A stretch of DNA of 64,000 nucleotides, taken from NCBI RefSeq assembly GCF_036320965.1, contig NC_092232.1, forward strand, positions 52,688,982-52,752,981, in the 5' to 3' direction. The stretch is from Panulirus ornatus (lineage: Eukaryota; Arthropoda; Malacostraca; Decapoda; Palinuridae). A program made the position numbers and the translations under genes. Under the pieces are notes generated by a model, which had not been told where the DNA came from, ran no database searches, and saw only the letters and a program-made list of their open reading frames with translations. Positions 10,406 through 21,125 of the stretch are shown one piece after another. The stretch's first letter is position 1. The number at the start of each line of letters is the position of its first letter.

Positions 10406-12999
10406 GAGGCCAATTCCCTCGATGGATTCTTTGCTCGGTGGCATTTAAGTAACACCTCTCCTTACCTCTTCAGAAGGACGGAGTGACCCTTGCGCAATGG
10501 TAGCTTCACTTGAAGCGATTCTTATCATCTTTACTACCATTACTACTAATGTATTATCACCATTACTACTAATACTGTTGTTGTTTCTAGACACCACGAG
10601 TCTCGCTGGCTGTGACTGATGCGACGCCACTCGTCCGCTGGCGCTCACTACTGCTGACGCTCCAGTTCCTGGGTAGACAACCAGAGAGCTATGCCATACA
10701 CGCCCCCAGGCCCGCCTCATCCCCCCGTAAAACGATCTCCCCTCTCCGTGTGCCCCTCCCTTCCCTCCCTCTCCATGGGCAGCGAGGGTTTCTTCTTCTC
10801 CCCTCCCCCTCCTACCACACACCAACTTCCCCCACCCTCAGGGAAGACTCCCCAGGGACCTCTCTCCCCTCGCCACCTAGCACCCCGAGGGGAGACGCAA
10901 CTCAATCACCCCGTATCTGGTGGCATTCATTACACCCTCTGAAAGGATTATGTTATTACATCCTTCACAACCGAGAAAAGTAGAGAGGAGAAAAAAAAGA
11001 GAGAAAAGAGGAGAAAGATACGAGGGGGTGTAGTCTGGCACGACTCGACAGTTCACACTGGTAATCTGCCGCTCTTCACCATTCTACCAGACTCGTTTCC
11101 CGACGTCGTTAAACAAGGAACGGGGGAGATGAACGGCGAGGGATTAACGCTGCGGGGAGGAACTGTAGCAAGAGTGGGTGTTGGCAGAGAGTTGAGGAGG
11201 CACGACATGCGCGGGGAGGGGGGGGGGGTTAGTTTGCTGTGGGAGTTACGGGGTCACTGTGGGAGGAGGAGGTACGTGGTCACTGTTGGTGGGGGGGGGG
11301 GGGTGTAAGAGGTCACTGCAGGAGGAGGCAAGAGGTCAACTCAAGCATGGCGGAGGAGGGAGGGAAGGGGGAGAAAATTGTGAAGGGCGTGAGTGAAGGT
11401 GCAACAATGGCGCTTTATGGGACGTTACTCACTGAGCTTATGTGCCCGAGTGAGACGCGACCCCGGAACGACCAACATAAAGGCCTCCAACGCTCTGGCC
11501 AAGATAAACTTCCGGCCTGCGTGTGTGTGTGTGTGTGTAAAGGAAGTGGGGAGGAGGTGGTAGCCCTGACTGACGGTGATACGTGGTACGGAGCGATACA
11601 TAAATATGAAGAGAGAGGAGGGTAGCGAGTATGAGTTATGATGTCCACCAATGGTCAACGAGTCTCTTCCAGAGGATGGAACCCTAAAAAAGGAAAACAA
11701 AGGAGAAGTGAGCAAGACAGGGTTATGGCGGGGCATCGGATAATGCGATAAGACGAACACCATCACGCAAAATATCATGTAGTAACATCCCTAGGGCAAG
11801 CATGTTTGGAGACCAGACACTACTGCATGAATGTACTTGGACAGCAGAGTTGCCTGGGAACATTAATATAATCCTGATGCCTCAGGCGATCATCATGTAT
11901 TAACTCGCGATTAATACATAAGACCAGACACCCGTCACTGCCCATCCTTAGCTTCCCTCGACAAGAGCACCACTCACAACGCCCGCAGGACCCCAAGGGT
12001 GGCCAGGCTACCTCGTCCACCTGAAGGAGCCTCTGTGCGTGGCCACGCTACCTCACTCACCCGGCAGTGCCTTCCCTCTGTAGCCAGACTCTCAAGTATA
12101 TATATCCACCTTGCGACCATCACCTGGTGGGGATAAGACGTAGGGACAGATGCACTCGTAACATCTCCCCTAAATCCTTATTGCCCTCGTAATTTTCTTA
12201 ACCTCATCGTCCAAGCTTTCCTAACTAGTCGCCACTGCCTCTTCGCGAGCTCACTTCCTTTCCCGCCATTCCAGCAGAACCTTCCTTTCACACCTGCTCT
12301 AAAAATCTTACTCCCCACATCTCATGTACACGTCTTCCCTCCCTCTCCCATGGTTTCCCGCCCATACCCACGACCTCCTCACCTTTCTTTGTCCCTACCA
12401 CTCCTGTATGTCTCCATCTAGATACCCAGGCTGTTCCTCCCGTCTCTCTTTGGCCTCCAGACACTAACCTGCTCCCCCACGGCGGCTGCCTCAGAGCTCT
12501 CAGCAACCACTCTCTCACCCCCATCGCCTCTCCCTGTGTGACAGCGTTAGCCCATCAACCCACACCACAACTCGGCCCCAGCTCTTCATCAAGCAAGAGA
12601 AGCTTTTTGCCAAGATCCAGCGTAAAATTCAAACGAGTATTTCAAACGAAGCAGTGTGGGTCAGCAGACAATTATGAGATACTGAAAAATACCTCGACAG
12701 ACTTATCGTGTGGAAAGATGTGGTGAGGTTTCGGTAGCAGTCAATTACGTCCTTGCAACCTCGGGGGGAAACAGGGAAAACCTCTGTACAGCTGGAGCTG
12801 ACAGCGAACACGTCAAGTATGTTTCGAACGCTCCGAATAATCCACCCTTAGCTCGATTGCCATGACAGTACGAGCAACGCATTTCGGTAATTCTTAAGAT
12901 GGAGGGATGAACGTACATTACTCAGACGAATTCTTATAAACTTAAAAATCATGATAAGTAAATGTTACAGAAATAGTTTATCTAGTGGCGAGGTTTGGA
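10406..12999. other. Unassigned region with short G-runs and (GT)9
   Basis: About 2.6 kb with no recognisable gene. Small features are an A/G-rich stretch at 10979-11020, G runs at about 11216-11227 and 11291-11303, and (GT)9 at 11521-11538. Plus-strand C-rich DNA at 10690-10900 gives proline-rich frames that look compositional. Confidence 0.4.
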
Positions 13000-13205
13000 A
13001 CTTGCCCCAGAGCCTCGAATCACGGCAAGACTGGAGCTGAAGCCCCGAATCATGGCAAGAAATGGAACATGTGCTAAAGCCTCGAACCACAGCAAGGACT
13101 GAAACCTGTCCCGAAGCCTCGAGTCATGGCAAGGACTGGGAATTTTGTTCTGAAGTTCCACACCATGGCAAGGGCTGGAACCTATTTCAAAGCCTCGAAC
13201 TACGA
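13000..13205. repeat. Degenerate 30-40 bp minisatellite
   Basis: AGCCTCGAATCACGGCAAGA-like blocks recur about every 30-40 bp (near 13012, 13041, 13079 and 13117, and the variant ending near 13200). Five to six imperfect units are present, with the motif CATGGCAAG(G)A-CTGG conserved. Confidence 0.8.
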
Positions 13206-13238
13206 AGACGGGAAGGTCTGACCTTCCTCGAAAAAAAT

Positions 13239-13279
13239 GTGTATGTGTGTGTGTGTGTGTGTCTGTGTGTGTGTGTGTA
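13239..13279. repeat. Interrupted (GT)n microsatellite
   Basis: GT repeat of about 40 bp, interrupted by an A and a C. Confidence 0.93.
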
Positions 13280-13413
13280 GAGTCAGTGGTGATGCATCGG
13301 CATGAGGGTGGCAGAGCCAAGCCCACCTAGACGACCACAAGCTCTTTAAGGACGAGACAAACCCGGGCGGGCAATAGAATATACCAGATGGCGGGTAACT
13401 AAGTGAGACGTCT

Positions 13414-13415
<2 letters not shown>

Positions 13416-13450
<35 letters not shown>
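13416..13450. repeat. (GT)n microsatellite
   Basis: Perfect GT repeat of about 35 bp. Confidence 0.95.
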
Positions 13451-13451
<1 letters not shown>

Positions 13452-14290
13452 GCAGGCAGGAGAGCCATGGTGTGGGGAGGGACACGGAGGGACGGACACG
13501 GGGAGTGGTTTACACTGCAACATTTGGCCCTGTTGGATGTTCCTCCCTGCCGCCTGGGTGCTGGTGGCTGCTGCGTACGCATAAAATCTGTGCGGGCGAA
13601 ATTATTTCTTAAAGTGGTGCAGCCTGGGCGGTGTTCTCTTGGTGGCGCGAGGCATCACGGCCTCAAGACGCTGCTGCGCCATCCACTCCGCTAATGGACG
13701 CCACTCACGAGACACCACTTCGGAACACGTCCTCAATTCTTGTCATCTAGATATGTCCACCCAATCAGGTACGGTCGTGCACGGAAAATAATATACGATC
13801 AGGTATGCATAATAATTCCCCGTAAAGGGACCCGGTTTCCTTAAACATTACCTGGAGTTCCGTTATTGCAGACGGAGTATCTGTGGGCGAGGAATTCAAC
13901 TGGCAGGTTTAATTCAGGAGGTGAGGGAATGATGAAACGAGTCCTTCCAGTGTGTTCTGACCCCTCTGTGAAAAGAGCTTCCTGTACTTAGCTAAGGAGA
14001 TCTGAAGCTGTTTAGTGAAGGACCAAATGACAGGCCTCCATGGCCAGTAGCCTGCAGGAGCGCCATGGAGCGAATCAAGGGGAAAAAAAGGAAAAAAGAA
14101 AAGAAAATGCCACTGATAATGATCATCGTACAGAGGAGAGGCGAGTGGATCACTACCTTTGCCTTCTCCTCTACAACATCGTCTGGGGCGTCACTCTCAT
14201 AAATACTTTCCCCGGCAACACCTGCGCTAACTCAACTCGCCGCTCCGGAATTCCCTTCTTGGCGCATCCCTAGCTGACGCGGAGACGAGC

Positions 14291-14291
<1 letters not shown>
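13451..14291. other. Unassigned sequence
   Basis: No recognisable gene or repeat. A purine-rich stretch lies at 14079-14110. Confidence 0.4.

Positions 14292-14345
<54 letters not shown>
14292..14345. repeat. (GT)27 microsatellite
   Basis: Perfect GT repeat of about 54 bp. Confidence 0.96.
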
Positions 14346-14346
<1 letters not shown>

Positions 14347-15224
14347 CGGAGGGCGTGGAGGGTAACTGGCCCGGACGAAACCGAATACAGAGCCATCCAG
14401 CAGACTTAAGTCCTTCCTCCTGCCTTACCACAGCCACGACAGGTATCTCCTGAAGGGCGTGCGTACTGCTGTCCTCTGGCGCACCCACAACCCCACACCT
14501 CCATTAAGCTACATAAACTCCACCATCAACCTGGGTGAGGAAGAGGCCTACGATCAACGACACGTCCAACAATATCTCACAAAAAACCTGTGATCATATA
14601 CAGTGGAGAAGAGTAATGCTCCCATCCCCCTAGGGACGACCATGATGAATACAGAGCTGCAACACGATGCAGTTCAAGTCCTGTATACATTACCTTTAAT
14701 ACGGTTCGCCTGAGCCTGGATTTAGTTTCGGGAACCCTTCCCTCCCCGCCAACCCACGTCCATCTGCGACCAGAGGTCCTCCTGTGATTACATGGGTCAC
14801 TACTGCAACTGGACAACAACACCCCCCACCCCCCCAAGGCCAGTTACATCCTCTGCCGTTCGGGGGGGATGATCAAGTACCCATCCGAAGCAGCTGGCCA
14901 GCAACACAACACGGTGAGGTGGTGAGGTATGAACTCGCGGTACAACGACCTGGCGGCCGGTGAGGGACTGAGGAAGGGGGAGGAGGGCCTTTTTGAGTCA
15001 GCAAGCTCGTATACAGATGATCCTGCTTCGCCTACCGTAATCCTACAATCCTTCACAAGCGACGATTGACTCAGCAGACAATGTTCCAGACCAATGCAAC
15101 AGCATCTTCGCTGCTTCTGCTTCCAGCAACCCACTGGAAGAGAACCTTTTAACGTTATAACATCATCTATCATACAAGTTTAGAAAAAAAAAATCTGTAT
15201 GCACATTGGGAACTAGACTTAGTC

Positions 15225-15228
<4 letters not shown>
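14346..15228. other. Unassigned sequence
   Basis: Nothing recognisable. Overlapping short frames occur on the minus strand only. Confidence 0.4.

Positions 15229-15292
<64 letters not shown>
15229..15292. repeat. (TA)32 microsatellite
   Basis: Perfect TA repeat of about 64 bp. Confidence 0.97.
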
Positions 15293-15296
<4 letters not shown>

Positions 15297-15985
15297 GATA
15301 AGAATTTAACTTTTTTCATCCCTCTTCAATAGTGACCATAATATACTAAAGCATTTCACCCGGGAAAGTTTTAAGTGTTCTCGGTTTTACCACATATCAA
15401 CAAGACGTTCAGCTTTCTGCAAGTACTCGCGATCCAACCTATGATCAGTCTCACCGTCTTGATAAACTGACAACGTTGTGCTCACCCATGGCTATACCAT
15501 ACACACATTCTCGACTTACTACAGCATACCTTCTCGTTCCGTAACGTGAAGAAGTCTATTGTAAATCCCAGCTCACACACGAAACGTGGGATGAGTCGTT
15601 TAATACACACCAGCATCCTCCACTCATTCCCTTGTACGAAAAACAAATAATTCGTATTTTCTGACCCTCACGAACACGAGTCTTTGAATGAACGAATCAC
15701 ACATGCCTAAGGAAATGTTCCTATTGAGGTCTGGTCGGTAACTGGTCGGCCAGGATGGTCGCCCGCCACCAAGGCTACATACACACACCTTAACCAACGA
15801 CACCAGCCGGGAACCGAGGGGTGATCCCGTCACCCAATACTGTAGTACATCCGCCTCAGTGATCACTCGGCAGCGACGTGGCTCGGTTGGTTAAGCTGGG
15901 TGGACCCCATCGTGCAACCTGAGGCTCAGTGAGCATGTGTACCTCCAGCCTGACTCTGTCCTCCTCCATACTCCTATTCTTAGTC
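15293..15985. other. Unassigned sequence
   Basis: No gene recognised. At 15873-15895 the string GTGGCTCGGTTGGTTAAGC resembles a tRNA A box, but no B box follows at the right spacing, so I do not call a tRNA. Confidence 0.4.
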
Positions 15986-16038
15986 ATCTATCTATCCATC
16001 TATCTATCTGTCTATCTATCTAATCTATCTATCTATCT
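15986..16038. repeat. (TATC)n tetranucleotide repeat
   Basis: CTAT/TATC tetranucleotides with a few substitutions, about 12 units. Confidence 0.92.
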
Positions 16039-16212
16039 TCGGAACTTTTGGTCCATTTACCCTTAGCCTCACCGAAACTTCCCAGATCAGAAAACATTAA
16101 GCACGAACTCACAACACATCTTCGAAGCTTGTGCAAGAAAACGAACACATTTATACTACGCAATAATTTGTAATTTTGAAAAAGAAAAGAAATAATATAG
16201 GCCTCCTTTTCA

Positions 16213-16305
16213 AAGGTTCAAATCCTGGCTGCAGCAGTCGGTCCACAGTCAACCCAGCTGTTCATCCACCTTCAGCAGTCGATAAAATGGGGTACCTGGC
16301 TCAGG

Positions 16306-16381
<76 letters not shown>

Positions 16382-16441
16382 AATGGGACGGCCTTCATTA
16401 GGGCCTCAGCTGCCCCGTGCCGTTTCAGCCAACATAAAAAA
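16213..16441 (+). mobile_element. tRNA-derived SINE, 5'-truncated, with an internal (TA)n
   Basis: Homologous to the SINE at 27738-27998. It begins at the B-box region (AGGTTCAAATCCTGG) and continues through GTCAACCCAGCTGTTCATC, CAGTCGATAAAATGG and TGGCTCAGG. After a (TA)n expansion it resumes with CAATGGGACGGCCTTCATTA and GGGCCTCAGCTGCC, and ends in a short A tail. The A-box half is missing. The (TA)n replaces the segment that reads GCTAGGGTATAGATGGTGTT in the other copy, so it probably grew from a TATA within the element. Confidence 0.88.
16307..16376. repeat. (TA)35 microsatellite inside the SINE
   Basis: A perfect TA tract of about 70 bp splits the SINE body at a position that is ordinary sequence in the second copy. 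Confidence 0.96.
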
Positions 16442-16632
16442 TGAAATCATTCAAAACGATGGTCAACACTCGAAATGATCAAACCAAACTGGATTTAGTC
16501 CTTGAATAAGAGGCGAACATGAAGGATGCCACCATTTCCCCACATGGAAGGCAGGAAGAAAGAAAAATGAATCTAGATTTGTCACACGCTAGATGACAGG
16601 GAGCAGGCAAGCAAGTGGGGGTGTGTAAGGAA

Positions 16633-16635
<3 letters not shown>

Positions 16636-16673
<38 letters not shown>
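16636..16673. repeat. (CT)n microsatellite
   Basis: Perfect CT repeat of about 38 bp. Confidence 0.95.
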
Positions 16674-16677
<4 letters not shown>

Positions 16678-16759
16678 CTGGCAGACATGACAAATACTGC
16701 ACCACAATCATCATAATCATCCGGCAAGAACACAGACATCAAGCAAGGCACCCAAGAAT

Positions 16760-16762
<3 letters not shown>

Positions 16763-16790
<28 letters not shown>
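16763..16790. repeat. (TA)14 next to the LINE A-tail
   Basis: A TA repeat directly abuts the T15 run (the A tail on the minus strand) that ends the LINE fragment. Confidence 0.95.
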
Positions 16791-16805
<15 letters not shown>

Positions 16806-17232
16806 GCCGCTGTCTCCCGCGTTTGCGAGGTAGCGCAAGGAAACAGACGAAAGAAATGGCCCAACCCACCCCCAGACACATGTATATACATACGTCCACA
16901 CACGCATATATACATACCTACACAGCTTTCCATGGTTTACCCCAGACGCTTCACATGCCCTGATTCAATCCACTGACAGCACGTCAACCCCTGTATACCA
17001 CATCGCTCCAATTCACTCTATTCCTTGCCCTCCTTTCACCCTCCTGCATGTTCAGGCCCCGATCACACAAAATCTTTTTCACTCCATCTTTCCACCTCCA
17101 ATTTGGTCTCCCTCTTCTCCTCGTTCCCTCCACCTCCGACACATATATCCTCTTGGTCAATCTTTCCTCACTCATTCTCTCCATGTGCCCAAACCATTTC
17201 AAAACACCCTCTTCTGCTCTCTCAACCACGCT

Positions 17233-17236
<4 letters not shown>
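16791..17236 (-). mobile_element. LINE 3' end: RT carboxy-terminus, 3' UTR and A tail
   Basis: Read on the minus strand from 17236, an open frame of about 83 codons ends at 16984. It contains VLKWFGHMERMSEERLTKRI, then RRRGRPNWRWKDGV, then an N(R)VNWSDVVY ending. This pattern (R/KWFGH, then R.RGRP..RW.DGV) is typical of the carboxy-terminal segment of many animal non-LTR reverse transcriptases. A 3' UTR of about 180 bp follows, ending CGGGAGACAGCGGC and A15. The fragment is 5'-truncated at a (TA)n tract and lacks the RT catalytic core. The last 80 bp recur at 54702-54785. Confidence 0.9.

Positions 17237-17290
<54 letters not shown>
17237..17290. repeat. (TA)27 microsatellite between LINE and TIR element
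   Basis: Perfect TA repeat separating two transposon-derived pieces. Confidence 0.97.
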
Positions 17291-17294
<4 letters not shown>

Positions 17295-17324
17295 AAGAAT
17301 CACAATTTTTCGCGTGATCAAGTA

Positions 17325-17516
17325 TATTCCTATGAGTCCCCGGGGGAAAATGAAACACGATAAGTTCCCAAGTGCACTTTCGTGTAATGATCACATCATC
17401 AGGGGAGACACAAGAGAGAATATAAGTCAGCTGATATACAACGAAGAGACGTAGCTAAGACGCCATTTGGTAAACACTTGGGAACTTACTGTTATATTTT
17501 CCCCTTGGACTCATAG

Positions 17517-17521
<5 letters not shown>
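17325..17521. mobile_element. MITE-like element with ~50-bp terminal inverted repeats
   Basis: The left arm 17325-17374 and the reverse complement of the right arm 17475-17521 align over about 47-50 bp. Identical blocks include CTATGAGTCC, GGGGAAAAT and TAAGTTCCCAAGTG. The interior is about 100 bp with no coding capacity and includes the palindrome AAGTGCACTT at the inner edge of the left arm. The element is about 197 bp, with a (TA)n starting at its right end and another 35 bp before its left end. A TA target-site duplication would be invisible in that context. Part of the element recurs inverted at 54537-54620. Confidence 0.78.

Positions 17522-17603
<82 letters not shown>
17519..17603. repeat. 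(TA)42 microsatellite
   Basis: Perfect TA repeat of about 85 bp starting at the outer tip of the right TIR. Confidence 0.97.
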
Positions 17604-17605
<2 letters not shown>

Positions 17606-18414
17606 CACCTATATTACAAGCGTCGAATCTCATGATAAGAACAAGATCTTTCAAAACATCAAAGCACTGCTGGTCCTCACATCAAAGTCTCTCCCGAGTC
17701 AAAGAAAGGCTTGTCCACTGCAAGCAGTTTAAAAGCTGAAACCGGAGACCAAATTTTCTTCAACTCCAGGAACGACTACCGCGGCTAACAAGACAATCTT
17801 ACAGGACTCCGTTTTCTTTGAAGTCTTGTCGCATAAACTTTCGGGTATTTACTTCAAATGTAATTCATGTCTAGATTACTATTATTTGTTCACTTTTCAC
17901 TTCATGCCAACGCGAATGGGAAAGGCGCAGAACTGTAATCCTAGTGGCGACAATTATATACTTGTGTCCCACAAAAATGGACACCACTGTTGTTCATCAG
18001 CACCAGTCCTTGATAGCCACAAAATTGCTATACAATAAAATAACAACTGGTCCTTTTTAAGGTCACTATCGTCAATTCAGCAAACCATCTGAATTACCGG
18101 GACCAGTTCGAAGCAATCAACCTGTATTGAGCGGAGCAAAGAGGCATAAAGTGTATATATATCTTAACCTTTCTATACATGTTTCATCCATTTTCGAGGC
18201 ATCCCTCTGTACCTCCAACAGCTCTTGTGTGGGTGCTAGCGCCCGGCTGATCAAGCCAGGGTGTTTGAGGACGTGGACAAAAGGCCTGCCTCCGTACCTC
18301 CTTACTGTACACGTCGTAAGAATGTGTCCAGCCACCTCCTGGTAACCCACAGGGTTTCCAGTTAACTCGGGACTCCGTTTGTTTTCCAGTCCTCTTGAAG
18401 ACAGAGGTCTGTCC
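17604..18414. other. Unassigned sequence; possible decayed LINE end near 18240
   Basis: No gene is recognisable. On the minus strand, AACACCCTGGCTTGATCAG at about 18250-18268 weakly resembles the conserved LINE carboxy-terminal SNSLVDQ motif seen elsewhere in the window. I consider it suggestive only. Confidence 0.35.
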
Positions 18415-18660
18415 TGATCTGACGCATCACTTGGTGCTTCCAATCCTCTCAGTGACGATGGAACTCTCCTAATCTAAACCATCTCTCAGTGCTCCCAATC
18501 CTCTCAGGGTCAGATCAGACGCAACGTTCGGGTCTCCCAATCCCTTCGATGTCAGGAAAACCAACCTAATCTGACGCAGTTCTCAGCGTTCTTCCAATCC
18601 TCTCGGTGTCAAGAGAGCCGATCTAATCTGACGCAGCTCTCAGCGCTCCCAGCACCCCCT
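18415..18660. repeat. Degenerate ~55-60 bp minisatellite
   Basis: Blocks of the form CCAATCCTCTCRGTGTCA, then CTAATCTGACGCA, then TCTCAGCG recur four to five times. Confidence 0.82.
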
Positions 18661-18900
18661 CTCAGCGGCTGACGCAAACTAACGCAATGTGCCACAAACT
18701 TCCACTAGAGATGGATGGCGTCGGCTTTGGTTAGGCCTTAAATAATATAAGGTTACCGAGTGGGTTGAGGAGTGGCGTGTTTGGGGTCTAGCCTCTCCAA
18801 CACCCTCGTCTTCCACTGCCTCCCTAAAGAGACGTGGACAAGACCGAGGCCCCCCGGAAGACGGGGCTTGCCCTTGCACCACCTATGGGGCGGTCTAGGC

Positions 18901-18902
<2 letters not shown>
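18661..18902. other. Unassigned sequence
   Basis: Nothing recognisable. Confidence 0.4.

Positions 18903-18962
<60 letters not shown>
18903..18962. repeat. (CA)30 microsatellite
   Basis: Perfect CA repeat of about 60 bp. Confidence 0.97.
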
Positions 18963-18965
<3 letters not shown>

Positions 18966-19429
18966 CAGCACAGGAAATTGCTCTTCTCGGACGTGTCCTC
19001 CCAAAAGCGAGGAGACGCCATTAACTCCTAACTTTCCTCCCTCTCTCAGAGAATCGTAAACACGCCGACCACAATCGGATGCAATTACAACAACGCAAAT
19101 GTAATCGCTATCGTGGGGGGGGAAGGGGGTGGGGGGGAGGACAAAAGAAAACTGGAAACACACCTCGCCGAACTCTAAAGAGGGGGCTTTCAAAACGCCG
19201 TAAAAAAGGGGGGTGGTTGGGGGGCTTGGGGCGGCTGCCAAAATGGCTTCGTGTGTTATTCAAAAGACGAAGTTCAAACGATCTAATTAAGTCTTTTTTT
19301 TTTTATTTTATTTCGTGGCGTGTAAATTTCACGGGGACTCGGGCTAGGAGGCCCAGGGGAGGGAGAGCTGGTTTTGTTCGCTGCAAATGGTGGGAAACCT
19401 GTCGCAACGAGGACTTGGTATTCCTGTAC
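18963..19429. other. Unassigned, G-rich then mixed sequence
   Basis: G-rich runs occur at 19115-19140 and 19207-19230, and a T-run at about 19293-19302. No gene recognised. Confidence 0.4.
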
Positions 19430-19890
19430 CGCCTGGCGGAGGTGTCAGCAGCCCAAGGTGTGGAGGAAGAGAAAGAGGGAAGTCACCCCGGGGTGATGAT
19501 GAGGAGGGGAGAGGCGAGTGGGAAGACGTATGTGACGACTGAGGAGAGAGAAGGAGGGGAGTAATAGATGGTGAGGGAGAGAGGAGGGTAAGAAGCGAAT
19601 AAGAGAACTGAAGAACATATGAAAGAAGAAGGAAGGACGAATGATAATAAAGGTGGACGGAGACATGGGATCTGGAAAATATGGAAGAGGAGCTGACGAT
19701 GAAGACAAGGAGAGGAGGAGGAGGTGAAAGACGTGGAAATGGGAGTAACGTAACGGAAAGCAAGAAGCAAAATGAATGGAAATGGCTACAGGATACTGGG
19801 ATAAAAATATGAATAAGATAGAGGTGCAAGAGGTGGACGGAGGAAGGAGAACAGAAGAGACACAACCGAAAGACAAAACAGACGTAAGTG
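19430..19890. other. Purine-rich tract (GA-biased)
   Basis: About 460 bp in which plus-strand purines dominate (GAGGAG, GGAGAGAGAAGG, GAAGACAAGGAG). Frames on the pyrimidine strand are Ser/Leu/Pro-rich, as expected from composition. It is not regularly periodic, unlike the block at 24.3 kb. Confidence 0.6.
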
Positions 19891-20713
19891 CATTTCTATA
19901 TCCACTCCATTGCCCCTTACGTCTCTGGGTATCTATGAGTAAAGTCGAGCGCTCGAGTTCTTCTTTTAAAGGCTGTTGAGGGCGTGGATGTGACGGAGAC
20001 AGGCGCGTGTTCATGTCGGATCAACTTGGTAATGGGACAATGGAACGAATCACCCCCCGTCATTGCCTGACCATTCCTCACTTGCTACCGTGATTGTCTG
20101 ACCATTACGCATTCGCTGACGGCATTAAACAAGGAGCAGTTTCGGACTCAATGTCATACGAGCTTCACCTTGACCCTGTATTAGAGGAATTAAGATGTAG
20201 TGAAGCCGGGTGCTACAGAGGTATCATAAACACTTATACATGCTACAGCTTTAAGATCAGCGTCCATCAGGGGTCTGTCCCCCGTCGTATACTGTAGCGA
20301 AGATTCTTATATCCACCGCCTCTAGGTGCGTTCTAATGATACAGATGCGCACAGCCCGAATCCACTACAGTGCTGTGACGCTGGGAGTTATGTGGTAGCA
20401 TTGGAAAGGTTACGCCACAGAAGTACACCAGAGGTATGCAATACAATTTTCTGGCGACCAGAGTGGGGGTCCACTTGCTGTTAAAGTGTTGCTGGCCACT
20501 TAGGCACGAGGGACTGTTGTGATAAGAGATTCTTTCCTCCACACCGTTAAGCTTACGTACTCTTTACATCCTCATGTTTTCCTTAACTACGACCTCTCCC
20601 CCACGTTTTTACCAAGCAAGTTTTCCACAGACTCAAAAAAAAAAAGAAAAAGAAAAAGTTTTAAAAAGAATCCCACGTTGGTCCTTTCCTCCATTTGACT
20701 GTTATTTCTTTTG

Positions 20714-20716
<3 letters not shown>
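19891..20716. other. Unassigned; weak RT-like frame at 20094-20297 (+)
   Basis: A plus-strand frame ends FKISVHQGSVP, which resembles the RT motif F.V..GVHQGSVLSP, but the downstream LSP-LLF portion is not present. It could be a decayed LINE scrap or chance. An A-rich run lies at 20635-20660. Confidence 0.3.

Positions 20717-20785
<69 letters not shown>
20717..20785. repeat. (CT)34 microsatellite
   Basis: Perfect CT repeat of about 69 bp. Confidence 0.97.
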
Positions 20786-20788
<3 letters not shown>

Positions 20789-20849
20789 CCTGTGTTTTAT
20801 TCAAGGCCTGGACTCCATGAGGACTTTTCTCTGCGACTGGAGAGAGAAA

Positions 20850-21125
20850 GAGTTGAAGGGATAGAAAAGAGAGGTGCGACAGAGGAACAGAAAAGAGAGC
20901 TGGAACGGAGGAACAAATCAGGGAGGTGCGACAGAAGAGAAGAGTGAGGCGCGACAGTAGAAGAGTACAGGGAGGCGAGACAGAGACAGAACAGGGCGGC
21001 GTGACAACGGGACATAACAGGGCGGCGTGACAACGGGACATAACAGAGACTTGACAGTCAGTTGGAGAGAACAGGGAGTCGCAACAGAGAGACACGAGAG
21101 GGAGAACAGCGAGTCAGGACAGAGG
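20850..21125. repeat. 26-bp degenerate minisatellite
   Basis: Two near-identical 26-bp units, GGCGGCGTGACAACGGGACA plus TAACAG, lie at about 20994-21046. They are embedded in decayed relatives with the pattern GAGGYGCGACAGARGARCAG on both sides. Confidence 0.82.

Noticed and set aside
15873..15960. tRNA gene
   Set aside because: There is an A-box-like string but no B box at the proper distance and no acceptor-stem pairing.
16479..17394. Ile-Tyr repeat proteins on both strands
   Set aside because: These are translations of (TA)n. The only meaningful part is the LINE carboxy-terminus at 16984-17236.
20094..20297. Reverse transcriptase fragment
   Set aside because: Only a short VHQGSV match to the RT motif. 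Sequence on both sides does not continue the domain convincingly.
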